From positions 2,418,001 to 2,482,000 of the forward strand of contig JAEBUN010000004.1 in assembly GCA_023014365.1 (NCBI GenBank): a stretch of 64,000 nucleotides of DNA, given 5' to 3'. How positions within the stretch are numbered: position 1 is the first letter of the stretch; each line of letters begins with the position of its first letter. Shown here one piece after another: positions 50,444 to 63,754 of this stretch. A program made the translations under genes and the position numbers. The notes under the pieces were generated by a model that saw nothing but the letters and a program-made list of their open reading frames with translations, did not search any database and was not told where the DNA came from. The DNA is from Lepiota brunneoincarnata (Eukaryota > Basidiomycota > Agaricomycetes > Agaricales > Agaricaceae).

Positions 50444-51506
50444 ATGGGAAAGGGCCTGAAAGCTGCGCTCAAATCTCAGCAGTCCAGACTGAAGGCAAAA
50501 GAAAGGGCACAAAAGGCTGCCCATGCGGCGGAGCTCAAGACCAAGAAGAACTCGGGCAGCGAGAAAGCCAAGGGAACACAAAAGATACTACCGAATCAAA
50601 GACCTACAATTCCTTTCCTCCCACATGATAAGATTCTGTTGATTGGCGAAGGCAACTTCTCCTTTGCGCGTGCATTGGTTACCCACCCACCCCCCGGGCT
50701 GGAAGCCCTCCCCCCAAACAATGTCACTGCGACAGCGTATGATTCGGAGGAGGAGTGTTATGGAAAGTACCCCGACGCGAATAGGATAGTTGAAACCCTC
50801 AGGACGAAAGGCGTGGAAGTGCTTTTTGGCATCGATGCAACGAATTGGAGAGGATCCCGGCACTGAAGGGGAAAAAGTGGGATCGGGTTGCTTGGAATTT
50901 CCCTCATGCTGGTATGAGCGTCCCCGCTTGTGTGTCGGACCTGCCCCAGATTCATTCTTTCACTTTGTCTTATAGGTAAAGGAATAACGGATCAGGATCG
51001 GAATATTCGTTCAAATCAAGTCTTGATCCTGGATTTCTTGCGGTCGGCTGCGAATATCCTAAAAACAGGATCCATTCCCGTATTCACGAACCCAAAGAAG
51101 AAGAAATTTGATCAAGACGACGATGAGACAGACGCAGTCGATCCCGAAGATGGCCCCCCGGAAGATCATACAGGCACAGCCAGAGGTACCATTCTAATCA
51201 CACTTCGCAACGTTGAACCGTACACCCTCTGGTATGCATCTCCCCTGCATTTCACATCTCACCTCTCGGAGTGGATATTCATCGCTATTCAGGGATGTTC
51301 CACGCCTTGCCAAAAAGCCCCCACCTCCCAACGCGGGCAGTAAATTACCCAACCCGAGTTACATCCAACTAAGGTCTTTTTTGTTCCATCGTGACATATG
51401 GACGGGCTATGAACACCGTATGACAAAAGGGGAGCGGGTGCATGGGATCGGGAAGACAGGTGAAGGGGGCGAAGATCGGACTTGGGAGTTTTGTCTTCGA
51501 GATTGA
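50444..51506 (+). CDS. BMT5-like (DUF2431) 25S rRNA uridine-N3 methyltransferase
   Basis: A nucleolar SAM-dependent methyltransferase family; yeast Bmt5 makes m3U in 25S rRNA. Three exons (50444-50911, 50976-51231, 51293-51506) give 312 residues. The basic N-terminus (MGKGLKAALKSQQSRLKAKERAQK) is typical of nucleolar proteins. The SAM domain shows [61 protein letters not shown] and GTILITLRNVEPYTLWD. The C-terminus ends ERVHGIGKTG...RTWEFCLRD. One base appears to be missing at about 50843-50846 (ATN-LERIPAL). Confidence 0.87.
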
Positions 51507-51842
51507 ACGAGGCGGGCACAAATCCTAGTGGTTACACGAAAAACCCAGGTTCTGGACATGATGATCCAGTCAAGCCTCTGGTGGCTCGCGGTCAGGGTAT
51601 CCCGGTGGTATCCCCGATAATCATCGATTGGCGACACCAAGCGACAGTGGTGTCTCAGGAACGAAATATGTACATACACCAGGGTCTCCGACCCAATACA
51701 ACGCAAAAATAGAACACGGCAACTCTCCCCCCTCAAATCTTTATTACCTCATTCACTCTGTTTCAACCTCCCTGCCCTGACTTTCGTATAAAGTTGCTTG
51801 ATAATGGGAGAAAACACTCGTTCGCAACCCTCCGCCTGAAAA
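51507..51842. other. Intergenic between the BMT5-like gene and the small secreted protein
   Basis: 336 bp with the BMT5-like 3' flank and the presumed promoter of the secreted protein. No other feature is seen. Confidence 0.4.
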
Positions 51843-52398
51843 ATGAAGTTCTGCGCAACCTTTCTCCCTGTCCTTGCTTTGATTACGTCCGTTGCTGCTC
51901 AACGCTCCTTCATCGGCCTCCCACTGCAAGGCGCAACCGTTCACAAGGGCAGCCAAGTAATCTTCCAGCTCATCCGACCTGTCAGTCTCCTTCCTTTGGC
52001 CCTCCATCCTACCGATCCATCCCTGACCCCCTTTCACAGAACAGTCTCCAAGGCTCACGTGAAGTCTGCATCGCCCTCTCCTTCCAATCCTGCCCGTCCT
52101 CCCCTTGTCCCCCAGCAACCCAACAGCTCGGAAGTGTGATGTTCATTGGGGACTATAATCCACAACTTCATGAGAAACCTGGGAATCCGTATCAGAACTT
52201 TACAGTGACGATCCCCAATTTCGACTTTATGCCGACGGGGAGGGCAGAGATGATCTCGACCAGGTTCCATTTGATTGGGGTGAGTTTAGCTCATGAAGGG
52301 CGGTACTTCTGAGTACTGATGGGTTTTTGCAATCTGATCAGGCTGGGCCAAGTCCGGTTCTGGAGACTAATGTTGTTGAAGTTAACCTTGCAATCTGA
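51843..52398 (+). CDS. Small secreted protein of unknown function
   Basis: Three exons (51843-51980, 52040-52279, 52342-52398) give 144 residues. A clear signal peptide (MKFCATFLPVLALITSVAAQ) is followed by a beta-rich domain: GLPLQGATVHKGSQVIFQLIRPNSLQGSREVCIALSFQSC. Two cysteines in QSCPSSPCPP, then GNPYQNFTVTIPNF (one N-glycosylation site) and a short C-terminus VLETNVVEVNL. This layout is common among uncharacterised basidiomycete secreted proteins with an Ig-like or Ser-Thr-rich wall-anchor-type fold. I do not assign a function. All introns are canonical. Confidence 0.75.
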
Positions 52399-52492
52399 TT
52401 GCAATGCAATGGACTCGTTTATGTGTGATAGCTTAAATGGCCATGACCCCTGATGAGAATACACAGAAGGAGAATAATTAAAGACCCGTAGC

Positions 52493-53383
52493 TCATGCTG
52501 TCCTCCCGCTCACAACCCCAGACCTACTTACAGCCCCAGTCCCCCTACCCGTACCCTCACTCAGGATAGCGTCCACAACATCATCATACGATGGCGGTGC
52601 TATTTCCCTTCCGCCCCCACTCGCACCTACAACCCCCACACTGGGATTAGCCCCCGCCGAAACATCACCCCCAGTGCCAGCAGGTTGTTCAGTCAATTTC
52701 TTAATTTCCTCCTTAATCTCCAATATCCTCGCCCCCTCCGCTGTATCAGAAGCTACAGCGCCTTGAGTAAGTGTGGTGAGTCGGTGCAGCTCGATCATGA
52801 GTTGTTGTACCCGCTGCATTCGTGTGAGAAGAACTCCCGCCTGAGCGTGAGCAATCGGGGCTGTGTTGGTATCATTGGTGTTGATGTTGATATTTCGGTT
52901 GGGAAGAACGGTATCAGTGTTGGCGTTGGCGCCGGGGGTGGTGTTGGCATTGGTGTTGAAGTTGAAGTTGAAGTTGGTGTTTGCGTTAACGTGGGCGTTG
53001 GTGTTGATAGCAGTATTGGGGGGTGGGGCAATAATATTGGGAGGATTGAAGATAGGCTGCATCCCATGCGGGGGTCCAAAATGTGAAATCTGAGTAGTGT
53101 TTTGTTGTGCGTATACCTGCGGAGGGGGCGGCGGCACAGGAAAATGATGATACGCAATCGTCGCACCTCCCCCCCGCAGCTCGACCCCGGGCAGGTTCTC
53201 ATTCGCTCTCCTCTCCCTCTCTACATGGTACCAGCCCCTCCAAAGTTAGCTTATTCTCACACGGAGTGATGACAAAAACCACATACCAGCACGCTGCCTC
53301 GCGAGCACAAAACGAAGCAGCCACGAGACAAGTATCACCGACACAATAACTATGATCGAGATAATAGCCTGACGAGACAGCAT
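52493..53383 (-). CDS. Single-pass membrane protein with Pro-rich and Asn/Thr-repeat cytosolic tail
   Basis: Two exons (53287-53383, 52493-53220) give 274 residues. A short N-terminus and one hydrophobic helix (IISIIVIVSVILVSWLLRFVLA) are followed by a basic stop-transfer (RQRAERERR). Then come a poly-Pro stretch, an Asn/Thr/Ala repeat region (~50 residues, built of near-identical NTNAN-type units) and a helix RMQRVQQLMIELHRLTTL. The tail contains APPSYDDVVDAIL. PPSY is a PY motif of the kind bound by WW domains of Rsp5-type ubiquitin ligases. No homologue is recognised; a role as a ubiquitin-ligase adaptor is inference. Confidence 0.7.
52855..53030 (-). repeat. Asn/Thr/Ala-encoding degenerate repeat (AAY-ACY units)
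   Basis: Tandem degenerate 6-12 nt units inside the membrane-protein gene encode Asn-Thr-Asn-Ala and Asn-Phe runs. All alternative frames also stay open here, which explains several spurious overlapping frames. Confidence 0.75.
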
Positions 53384-53868
53384 AATCGCCAATTATTTTG
53401 ACCCCACAGTGACTTCTTTCTTGGGTAAGGGCGCGTTCGTCCGACTGACAGTGGACAGAGCTTAAGCGAAAGAAAGGACTTTTGATCGATTGCAACCGCT
53501 TTTCCTTGATATTTCGTACATCGTCGCGACCATGACAGGGATGGCCAAAAGAGGCTGTGATGTTCTGTGATAGATCATTTTCATTGACAAGAGCCTTTTA
53601 TAAGTGTGTGTGGTGGGGACTCGCTTCGTTTCAGAGAGGTCTGGAGGGAGGTAGCCTTCATTTGATGCAGGAGCCCAAAACTAAGAAAGGGGGGCGAAGA
53701 GTCGGGAGTATATAGCCAAGACCAAGAGAGTGATGGTGACGACCCGTGTCCCGATCAGGAACCCACTCTTAATAACGTTGTCATCTTCTAATAGCATTCA
53801 ACAATTCTCCAATGAGATGCCTAGATACTGTATTCTATGGAAAACGAGCGCTCGCAGATAGTTCCAAA
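53384..53868. other. Intergenic between the membrane protein and MCR1
   Basis: 485 bp containing the upstream region of the membrane-protein gene and the 3' flank of MCR1. No open frame or RNA gene is recognised. Confidence 0.4.
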
Positions 53869-55214
53869 CTAGAATTTGTAAACCTGTAACAGACGGCTCA
53901 TCAGCGAAGGTATTTCGGAACGATTCTCGAAATGGTTAACCTGCTCCATGGTATATCCCAGCTGCTTCAAAATACCGCCAAGTTCACCTTGTTTCATGCC
54001 GTCCTTTGCGCCAGCAACGGCCGCAACCTGTCCGGGAGGTCCACACACAAAGACCTTGACCCTCGGCCCCAAGTCAGCAGGGGGAACGTGTTTCTTGATC
54101 ACATCGGCGTTGATGAATCCGGACGGTCCTATTTTTACTCGCGTGAGCACAGCCATGGAAGAAGCGCGACGTCATCCATTACCCCCCCATCCCTCGCTAG
54201 GCTTGTCAACGAGGTACACAAGATTGAACTTGTCTCCATACTTCTTCTTCAACGCATCAAACTCCTCACGGAGTAATATATCCTTTTCGGTGACGTTAGA
54301 GAAGAGCAGGGTAAACTTGGCTTTGTTGGTTGGCGACTCCAGGGCATGAGTCAAAAGCTGATAGAGGGGTGTGCTGAAAGGGCAGAAAAAAAAAACATCC
54401 GTGAGCACCAACAGAACTATCGCCGCCGTGGGAGAAAGGACGCCTACATTCCACTACCACCGCCGATCAGTGCAACCTCCTCGAACTCGTTCTCTAGCAA
54501 CAAGGGGTCTCGAGCCGTATCAGCATCAAAAAGAAGAGAAGTGCACACCTTTGTAAGGGAACTTGAGGATGGGTCCCTTGAACGCCAAGGTTTGGCCCTC
54601 CTGCGCAAAGTGAGCAACGGACGCGTAGCGCCTCGGAAAGACGCACCTTGAGAGTGTGTATGTGCTTTGAGGCATTGCCAGTGTCGTACTTTTTCACAAG
54701 GAGAGTGAGCTCGCCAGGCTGTTCGGGAGGCGAGATGGGGGTATATGGGCGGATGATGGGTTTGCCCTGTTCATTGAGAAGGGCTTGGGGATCAGATGAC
54801 TTGACAACCAAACAGGATGCAACGGGGATGAGTGAAGCCTCGTTATTGGGGAGCTCAAACACGAATCTACGCGTAAATAAGAACGAGACAGAGGATGAGA
54901 GGCAGACTCGGAACGAACCGCGAGGTGTTGTGGTTATAGGGAATAACTTTCTTGAGCTTGAAATCCTTCCAGTTTTCCGGGTCGAGCGGACTCTTTTCCT
55001 GCTTGGGCTTTTGTGGGGGGGCCAGCTTTTCGAGATAGTAATAAAGCCCGGCACCGAGAACGCCAGCACCGATGAAGTAGAGAGGGGTATTGGAGGACTT
55101 TTGGGGAGTGGCAGTGGAAGCGAAGCGATGCCCCTGGGGAGAGTGATGGAAGAAAGAGGGCTTGTTTACGAGAGAGCGTGGAGAGGATCTGAGGGCAGAA
55201 CGGAGGAAGGACAT
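53869..55214 (-). CDS. MCR1: Mitochondrial NADH-cytochrome b5 reductase
   Basis: An FAD enzyme passing electrons from NADH to cytochrome b5 or to ergosterol and ascorbate recycling. Seven exons give 335 residues with no frame break. The presequence and anchor ([21 protein letters not shown]..., then [17 protein letters not shown]) match Mcr1. FAD-binding IIRPYTPIS and GKPI segments, [14 protein letters not shown] and the NADH-binding [17 protein letters not shown] follow. Then come [26 protein letters not shown] and the terminal VYKF, which is encoded by a 15-nt last exon (53869-53883). It is divergent from HOG1 with 151 bp between starts. Confidence 0.93.
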
Positions 55215-55365
55215 GTGGGATGTCGACGGTGGAAGAAGAAGGAAAAAATGAAAAGTTGCGTCATAGGGCTGATTTACCCTTATCTAAATATCACAAATAA
55301 AGCCATCCCCACCTTTCAGGGCTTTGTAGCAACACTCCACTCTCTTCTTCCTCCCTTCTCCTAGA
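55215..55365. promoter_or_regulatory. Compact divergent promoter, MCR1 / HOG1
   Basis: 151 bp between divergent start codons. Pyrimidine-rich just before the HOG1 ATG. Co-regulation of the two genes is possible but not shown. Confidence 0.45.
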
Positions 55366-57122
<1,757 letters not shown>

Positions 57123-57656
57123 AATCATCAAGTGACTCTTTTTGTCTTCTACTTATTACCCTACATGCCTATTCGCTCGACAAGGGGTCAGTCTTTATTA
57201 ATATGAATACAACCCACACTTATGCGTTCTTCTGCCTCGACCGACCTGTAGTGTACTATCCTACATCAATACTGGCTTTTCGAGTGGCCCCCTTGTGTAT
57301 TTACCTTTCCTTCTCTGCCGTTCTGTTTGGACAATAGCGTTTAGACTTGTATTCTGGGCTGGTGTAGCGTGATTGGGTCATCATACCCACACTTGATCCG
57401 CACCCACCAGACATCCCTGTTTTACTCACCCTGTAATCCTGGTCACCCAGCACGCCACGGAAAACACGACTGTTGGTGTTCTGTTTGATATTTACTGCAA
57501 GATATCTCTCTGCGTGGCCAACAAGCTCTTAGTGATCTACAGCTCCAAAAATTTCCGGGTTGCACTTCTTCTGCTGGGAAACCTTGGATTTTATGTAGGG
57601 CCCCGAGTTATTTGCATCCGATTGGCATACAGTTTCAGAACCTCACTTGACAACCT
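57123..57656. other. Intergenic between HOG1 and the DNMT1-like gene
   Basis: 534 bp with the HOG1 3' flank and the presumed promoter of the methyltransferase gene. I see no supportable gene, repeat or RNA. Confidence 0.4.
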
Positions 57657-60600
57657 ATGGCTCGTCGGAGACCGAGTGCATTCGAAGTATCATTCCCTGA
57701 GGAAGTGAAGAGGGAGGAAGAAGCGAAGAAGAAGCGGGAGGAGGATAAGAGGGAGCGACAGAAGGTTGGAGGGATCGTTGGCCATGCAGCACCAGAATCA
57801 AAAGAAATTGAGGCGACAAGAGAGGGAGAGAGAGAAACAGGATCAACGAAGCGCAAGCCGAACTGTGCAGAAAAGGAGGGAGCCGGAGGAAGAAGACGAA
57901 GTGGAGGTGACTATGGCTCGGGTGAGTTGGATCAATTTCATATATACAGACCTTGCGGCGGTATAACATCTTATGTGCATGCAAGCCGGCAAAGAAACCT
58001 CAGTTGGATCTACGTATGTCCATAACCCTTCCAACAAATGTTTAAGGTGCCAATGGCAATCAATCATGCAGCAACCGAGTGTTATGCCATCCCAACCCAA
58101 CGAACTGCGCGAAGCCGCGAACACATTCCTCGAAGGCGAGGACGAGCTTGTATCAGATTCGGACTCGGACTTGGGCTCGGACAAATCATCCAATGTTCGC
58201 CCACGCGCCCGCTCCCCCAAACCTAAAGAAAAACCCATCCGCCTCCTCACTGGGTTCACGATTTTTGACTCGAGGCACCGAAACGAGTTTGTCGTGCTCT
58301 CGGCGATTGAGGAAGAGGATGGTGTGGATCGGAGATTTGAGGTCGCGGGGTGGGTGGTGCCGTATTACCTCGAAGCGGAGGATGAGGATGATTTAGAGGG
58401 GGAGGACAGTGGAAATGGGGACGGTGTGGAACCGGTGTATTTCCGTCTTGGGCCTGTCTTGAGGTATTCTATGGATTGGACGAAGGATAAAGAGTAAGCT
58501 GAAATTCTTCAGATTATTGCGCCAGGAGAATTTTTGATCATGGTGATGGTAGCCCATTTTATATCGAGACGCAACATGCGTGGTATGTCCTCAGGATGCC
58601 GGCCGAGAAGTATGCGCCTTGGTATCAGGCCTTTTATACCGCTAGACGGATTGCGCAGTTATTAATCTCTAGCGCGATCAAGAGACCGCATGTGGGACTC
58701 GACCCATTCGTGCATACAATACTCATATCCACCATAGACATTTTCGGGAAACAATTCGAGGAAGACGATTTATGGGATGGGGTGCGGTAGCTAATACCAG
58801 TGGCTCATTTATTATCCATTCAAACTGCTGACAGGTTGAAGTCATCCGTGATGCTGTTGATGAGGTCGACAAAGAAAAACCTGACACACGTCTACGTCGT
58901 GTGCCCGCGATCGAGCATATTCTCCGTCGCGCTCCTCCCCGTCTCCTGCATGCACCATCCCGCCGCATCCCATCCCACCTCCGTAGCCACCTCAACGGCC
59001 CCCGCAGATCGGCGCACTACCTTGGCTTGGGTAACCCTGATCTTTGGGTCATGAGACCTGAGAACCAAACCTCAACGCATGTAACGCCGCTCATAGCGTC
59101 TTTGGCACGAGGATTCGTGAACGAGGATCTGGTCGTTGTTGGACCGCCGCCACCAAAACCCGACGAGGTGGTGCTGGAGCAGCAAAGACGGAAAGCGGTC
59201 GGGGCGTTGTGGAGGTTGATTGAGAGGGCAAGAGGAGGAATGTTGGAGGTTGAGTGGAAAAAGGAGGATAGGGTTAATCAACGGAGCAATTATCTGAGGA
59301 AGATAGCAGGTGGGTGGGGAGGTGTATCAGGTAAGTTGATACCCTGTTCTTGCCTTGGGGAAGCTAGGCGTTGAAAGGGGCGTGTGCGAACAGCCAGGAG
59401 ATTATGTGCTCGTGCCGCACGGGAAGTATGGAACGAGGGATCCGCCGGAGTGGCCAAAGGATATTAAGCATCTGCCTTCAAATGCGACAGTTGCGAATTA
59501 TTTCTGGTACTGTGCCCTCAGCCTGGCTGGACTACCGATACTTGAGGATTGGAATAGGTTTGCCAGGATCATGTACATCAAGAATGAAGAACAAATTGCC
59601 CATGTTCAGTGGCTCGAGCATGCTTCGCAGACAGTCATGCACGAGCTAGGTAACACTCAGGAACTATTTTTCTGCAACCTATGCGATCCTGTGCCGTTGG
59701 GTGCGATTATCACCAAAGTAAAAGTTCACGTCAAGCCAGTCGGGTCTGTCAAACCCGATGAATATTTTGTTAGGTATGGTCCAATCTGCCTCAAAGATAG
59801 AATTAGTTTGATACCGAATGCATAGGTTCCTCTTTGATAAAGTTCTCTCGACTTTCACCGCTATCGGTAAAGACTACCACCAACAGCTAGAATGGTATGC
59901 ATCCCAGGATAATTTGCACAACGGGGCCCCGATCCTAGATTATTGTCCTTCTTGTTTCGTAATGGAGGAAGACAACCACAAGCTCCACTGGCAATACGAG
60001 TCTCAAACCAGGGGTAGAGATGGCGGCAAGGGCAGAGGGAAAGACAAAGAATACACGGGTATGGTATTTGGCGGTGTGCCATACCATATATACGACTTTG
60101 TGCTGTACCGAGCGGAAAAGGGTCCTGCACATATGGGACAGATTGTGGACATGATGTTTCCTCCTCGGGCTACGGGTCGGTTACCGGTGAAATTGAAAGT
60201 GAAGAAGGTGGGCAGAATTTGGGATCTAGTGGGAGTGATTGTCAATCCGGCAGAAGAAATCAAAGACGAAGTATATTTCTAATTTTTTTTCTTTCCCTTT
60301 CTATGCTCATCCACAATCCACAGAGTCATGTGTTTCTTACCGATGAAGAGACTACCATAGCCTACAACGACATCATCGCCAAATGTCTCGTCCTATCTCA
60401 CGAATCCTTTGGGCAGCGAATCACCATAAACAGTTGGCTTGACGCTTCACCGTACCATTTTTACCTCCGCTATCGCTTCCCCAAGCTCACACCAATGTCA
60501 TGGGACGAAAAATCTGGAGTTTCGTTTAGAGACCTCAGCGTATGTAAGCCATGCACTGAAGGAGCGGTGAAGCGGTACCACGATATAGTGGGATTTCAGA

Positions 60601-62642
60601 ATGAGATACAGGAGAGCCCGTTGGAGGTTCTGGATTTATTTGGGGGTTCAGGCGCATTTAGTCTGGGGCTGGGGGAGGGCAGTGGGTGTCTGAAAGTTTC
60701 TCATGCGCTAGAGATTAGTCCAAGTGCTGCGAAAACATTCAAGTGAGCATAGGTCCTGCACGTAGTATGTAAGCTAAAAACGTTACAGACGGAATTGTGT
60801 TGGGACGCAGGTGATAAATCAATGTGTGAACACGGTCTTGCAATATGTTATCAAGGCACACGAGGGCCACCAGGTCCAACACCCCACACAGCTCTGGGAT
60901 AATAGGACGCCAGTCCCCGAGCTACCAAAACCGGGTGCTATCGATGTGATTACTGCGGGTTTCCCCTGGTATGCCTTGAGCTCCCACTATACTCACCCCA
61001 CTCACGATATACAGTCAAACGCATTCAGGGCTCAATATGTTCAAGACTGCCAACGATGTCAAAAGCAACCTGATGCTCACTGCTCTCTCTTGGGTGGACT
61101 TCTATCGCCCGAAGTTTGTGTACTTGGAAAATGTCTCCGGGTTCCTGAGCTTTGCTCTCAATACCCGACAGGCGGGACCGCATCGAGTGGAGGGTGGTAT
61201 TACAATGGGTGGGCTGAAGTTGTTGATCCGTGGGATGTTGGAAATGGGGTATGTTTTTGATATTGTCTGCTGGACATACAGCTACTCACGAATGACGCCT
61301 GCAGATACCAAATCCGATACAGCCTCCTCCAAGCGGGACATTATGGTGCTCCGCAACGTCGGGTCCGGTTCTTCCTCATTGCAGCTCAATCACACCTTCC
61401 CGGAAAAGATGAGATCATACCGCTCCCCGAGTTTCCCCAACCGACACACGATTTTCCGCAGTCGCAGAAGCTGCAGATTAGTTTGCCGAATGGAGATATT
61501 GTGAGGCCGATACGATCTGTGCCCGGGACTGCGGCGCATCCGTTCATATCGATTGAGGATGCCATTGGGGATTTGCCTAGATTTGATTGGTGTGTTGATT
61601 GCCCTTCACCCCTATCCTTCGAGAGTCGCTGATTAGGGTCAGGAAACGGCCTGGTCCGGAAAGGCACTCCGCTCAAAGTGTCCGGCATGCCAGTGGAGGG
61701 GATGGATTAAATCGTGCAGTGCCAGCGCTTGCGTGCAACTACAAGGAGGCACATTGTGGGTATAAAGGACGGGTAGAGTATCACTGCGAGCCACGGACTG
61801 CTTATCAAAAGTGGGCGAGGGAGCGGCCGGGTTCGGATTTGCAGCACTTTACGAAAACAGTGTTGCCGAGGAAGGTTGAACGGTGTGTTGGTCTCTTAGG
61901 TTTGGGAGAGCTGGTCGAGTTCTGATTATGAGGGGCGCCGGGGACAGGGTACTTGCGATTCCGTTGAATCCTGGGGCTGATTACCGGAGTACGTTGTCCT
62001 GCTCCTCTTTGGTTTCCGATGTTGTTAACCTGATTCGTTGCAATAGGTTTGCGCGCGGACATGTACGAGTGGCAGTTTGCAAATCCCAATTCGTCTGTGG
62101 CCAGAAGGAACTATAGACCAGGTGAATTTTTTTAGACCTTGTTCCAAACTGATGAGCAAAGCTAAAACGGAAACAAAGGTGTGTATGGGCGTCTGGATAA
62201 GGATAACTGCTTCCCTACCATCGTAACCAATATCGACCCAACGGCCAAGCAGAGCCGGGTCTTGCACCCCTACGTAAGTTGTCCAAAAACCCTTCACTTG
62301 GACCAAGGCAGATGAAAGTGGGCTAGTGTAAGCGCATGGTTACAGTTCGCGAGCTTGCTAGGGCACAAGGATTCTCGGATCACTTTGTATTCGAGTCTTA
62401 CAAGGGCAATGTGGTCACAGTAAGCCGACAGTTGTCTTTTGACTTCGTGCGCGCGGGAAGCTAAAGTTCGCGGATAGATGCATAGGCAGATTGGGAATGC
62501 GGTCCCCCTACCGTTGGCGCGTGCGCTCGGTCGGGAGTTGAGGGAGACGGTTTTTGTGTTGTGGCGCTCGGGACAGTTGGGGAGAGGTGGGGAAGGGGAT
62601 GGGGGTTCTGATGTTGATAGTAATGAAGGGTTGTATGTCTAA
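57657..62642 (+). CDS. DNMT1-type DNA (cytosine-5) methyltransferase (RFD-BAH-BAH-MTase)
   Basis: A nuclear maintenance-type C5 methyltransferase. A charged, helical N-terminus (57657-57910) precedes a replication-foci (RFD) domain (TGFTIFDSRHRNEFVVLSAIEEE, VYFRLGPVLRYSMDW). Two BAH domains follow (PGDYVLVPHGKYGTRDPPEWP with ARIMYIKNEEQIAHVQWLEHASQTVMHELGNTQELFF; then FGGVPYHIYDFVLYR). The catalytic part shows LDLFGGSGAFSLGL (motif I), GFPCQTHSGLN (IV), YLENVSGF (VI), GHYGAPQRRVR (VIII) and QIGNAVPLPLARALG (X). The catalytic Cys codon is split by intron 60969-61014. Exon boundaries are only partly resolved around 57900-58080 and 59320-59400. A surplus base near 57760 is likely. The stop is at 62640-62642. 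Confidence 0.9.
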
Positions 62643-62976
62643 ATATTGGTATACACATTATCATACACTGCTGGTAATGTCGCCAAAGGGAGTGAAGTTG
62701 TCTTTGGCAACTCTATCGTAATTCCGATCCGCCTTTGTGCGTTGGCGGCCCAACGCACGTACATGTCCTCCTCCAACGACGCCGTAAGTACTAGACACCC
62801 CCGATTCTCCATAGACGGAGCAAGAGGATTGTCTTGGGTACAAAGAGCGGGTGGCACCTCTGATTATTCTGGGCCGATGGATGTTGAGTATTACAGCACG
62901 TTCTCCTTATCGATTGAATCAGGCGACAGGATCGTCGTTGTGTGTGTATATGTATAGCAAACTCACCTCCTGCACC
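62643..62976. other. Convergent intergenic region, DNMT1-like / DPH4
   Basis: 334 bp between convergent genes. Open frames on both strands (for example 62646-62957 plus, 62639-62857 minus) overlap one another, lack a recognisable motif and are probably chance. Terminator and polyadenylation signals of both genes should lie here. Confidence 0.4.
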
Positions 62977-63405
62977 TCAGTACCCAACCCAGATAGCTTC
63001 TGAGCAACATCCACAGGCTACCAGATGTTGTCCCTTTTCCATGTCGGCTTCGCGTATCCGATACAAGCCGCCGCATCTACAGGGGTACTCCCAGGTATCG
63101 TCCTTTCCCTCTAGATCAAGCTGGGTAAATTCCTCGAGGGAAACCACCTGTGCGGGCCGAGGACCGGAGGTTTTGTGGGTCTCCTTGTATCTTGTCAGGG
63201 ATGCGTCGTATCTTGCGCGAGAGAGGGGCGAGGAGAGGACAGTGTAAGCGTCCTTGAGCAGCCCGATATCTACGGATTGTGGGTTTAACGGGCGATGAAC
63301 ATTTTTATCGGGGTGGTACTTGAGGAGGAGAGAGTGATATGCGAGCTTGATTTCAGCAAGGGTTGCGGATGGAGAGACGGCGAGGATTTGGTAGTAGTCG
63401 AGCAT
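62977..63405 (-). CDS. DPH4: DPH4-like J-domain/CSL-zinc-finger protein (diphthamide biosynthesis)
   Basis: An electron-donating J-protein for the first steps of diphthamide synthesis on EF-2. A single exon of 142 residues, the usual size. The J domain (MLDYYQILAVSPSATLAEIKLAYHSLLLKYHPDKN) has the HPD tripeptide. The C-terminal CSL zinc finger shows YPCRCGGLYRI and LVACGCCSEAIWVGY, giving two CxC/CxxC-type pairs, although the second pair reads CGCC. The start is set at the ATG at 63405, directly before the J domain; the upstream extension of the frame begins at a TTG and is not used. Confidence 0.9.
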   Translation of the reverse strand: MLDYYQILAVSPSATLAEIKLAYHSLLLKYHPDKNVHRPLNPQSVDIGLLKDAYTVLSSPLSRARYDASLTRYKETHKTSGPRPAQVVSLEEFTQLDLEGKDDTWEYPCRCGGLYRIREADMEKGQHLVACGCCSEAIWVGY

Positions 63406-63754
63406 TGAGAGCCAAACCTTGTCAAGGCACGGGATCAACACTCTTTGATCCCAATCTGGATCACTTGCCAAACACAGACAAGGGAGTCTCTAAACATGGA
63501 CCTCGCCTTGTTCTCTTCAGGCCTATAAGTATTACCCCTCTTTCGTCTGACAATGGCAGAACGGTTGTGCACCAACTCGTCTACACTCACACACCGACAG
63601 TAGCCAAGTTGCTGTGTCGGAAATACGATCCCACACTCTCGAGCATAGACGCCCTCTCTAGTTCTTGCACTCACACCCATCCTTATACTCCGGGCATTTG
63701 CTACATAGGTTCAGCATCATCATCACCAACCACGTAAAAACCCATAAAAACGAC
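63406..63754. promoter_or_regulatory. Divergent region between DPH4 and the 74-residue orphan
   Basis: 349 bp between divergent starts, with C/T-rich stretches on the plus strand at about 63640-63700. No specific element is recognised. Confidence 0.35.

Noticed and set aside
54648..55364. 238-codon plus-strand open frame
   Set aside because: Antisense to MCR1 exons, which splice into a full conserved enzyme.
62646..62957. 103-codon plus-strand frame after the methyltransferase
   Set aside because: Overlapped by open frames on the minus strand in the same DNA; no recognisable domain.
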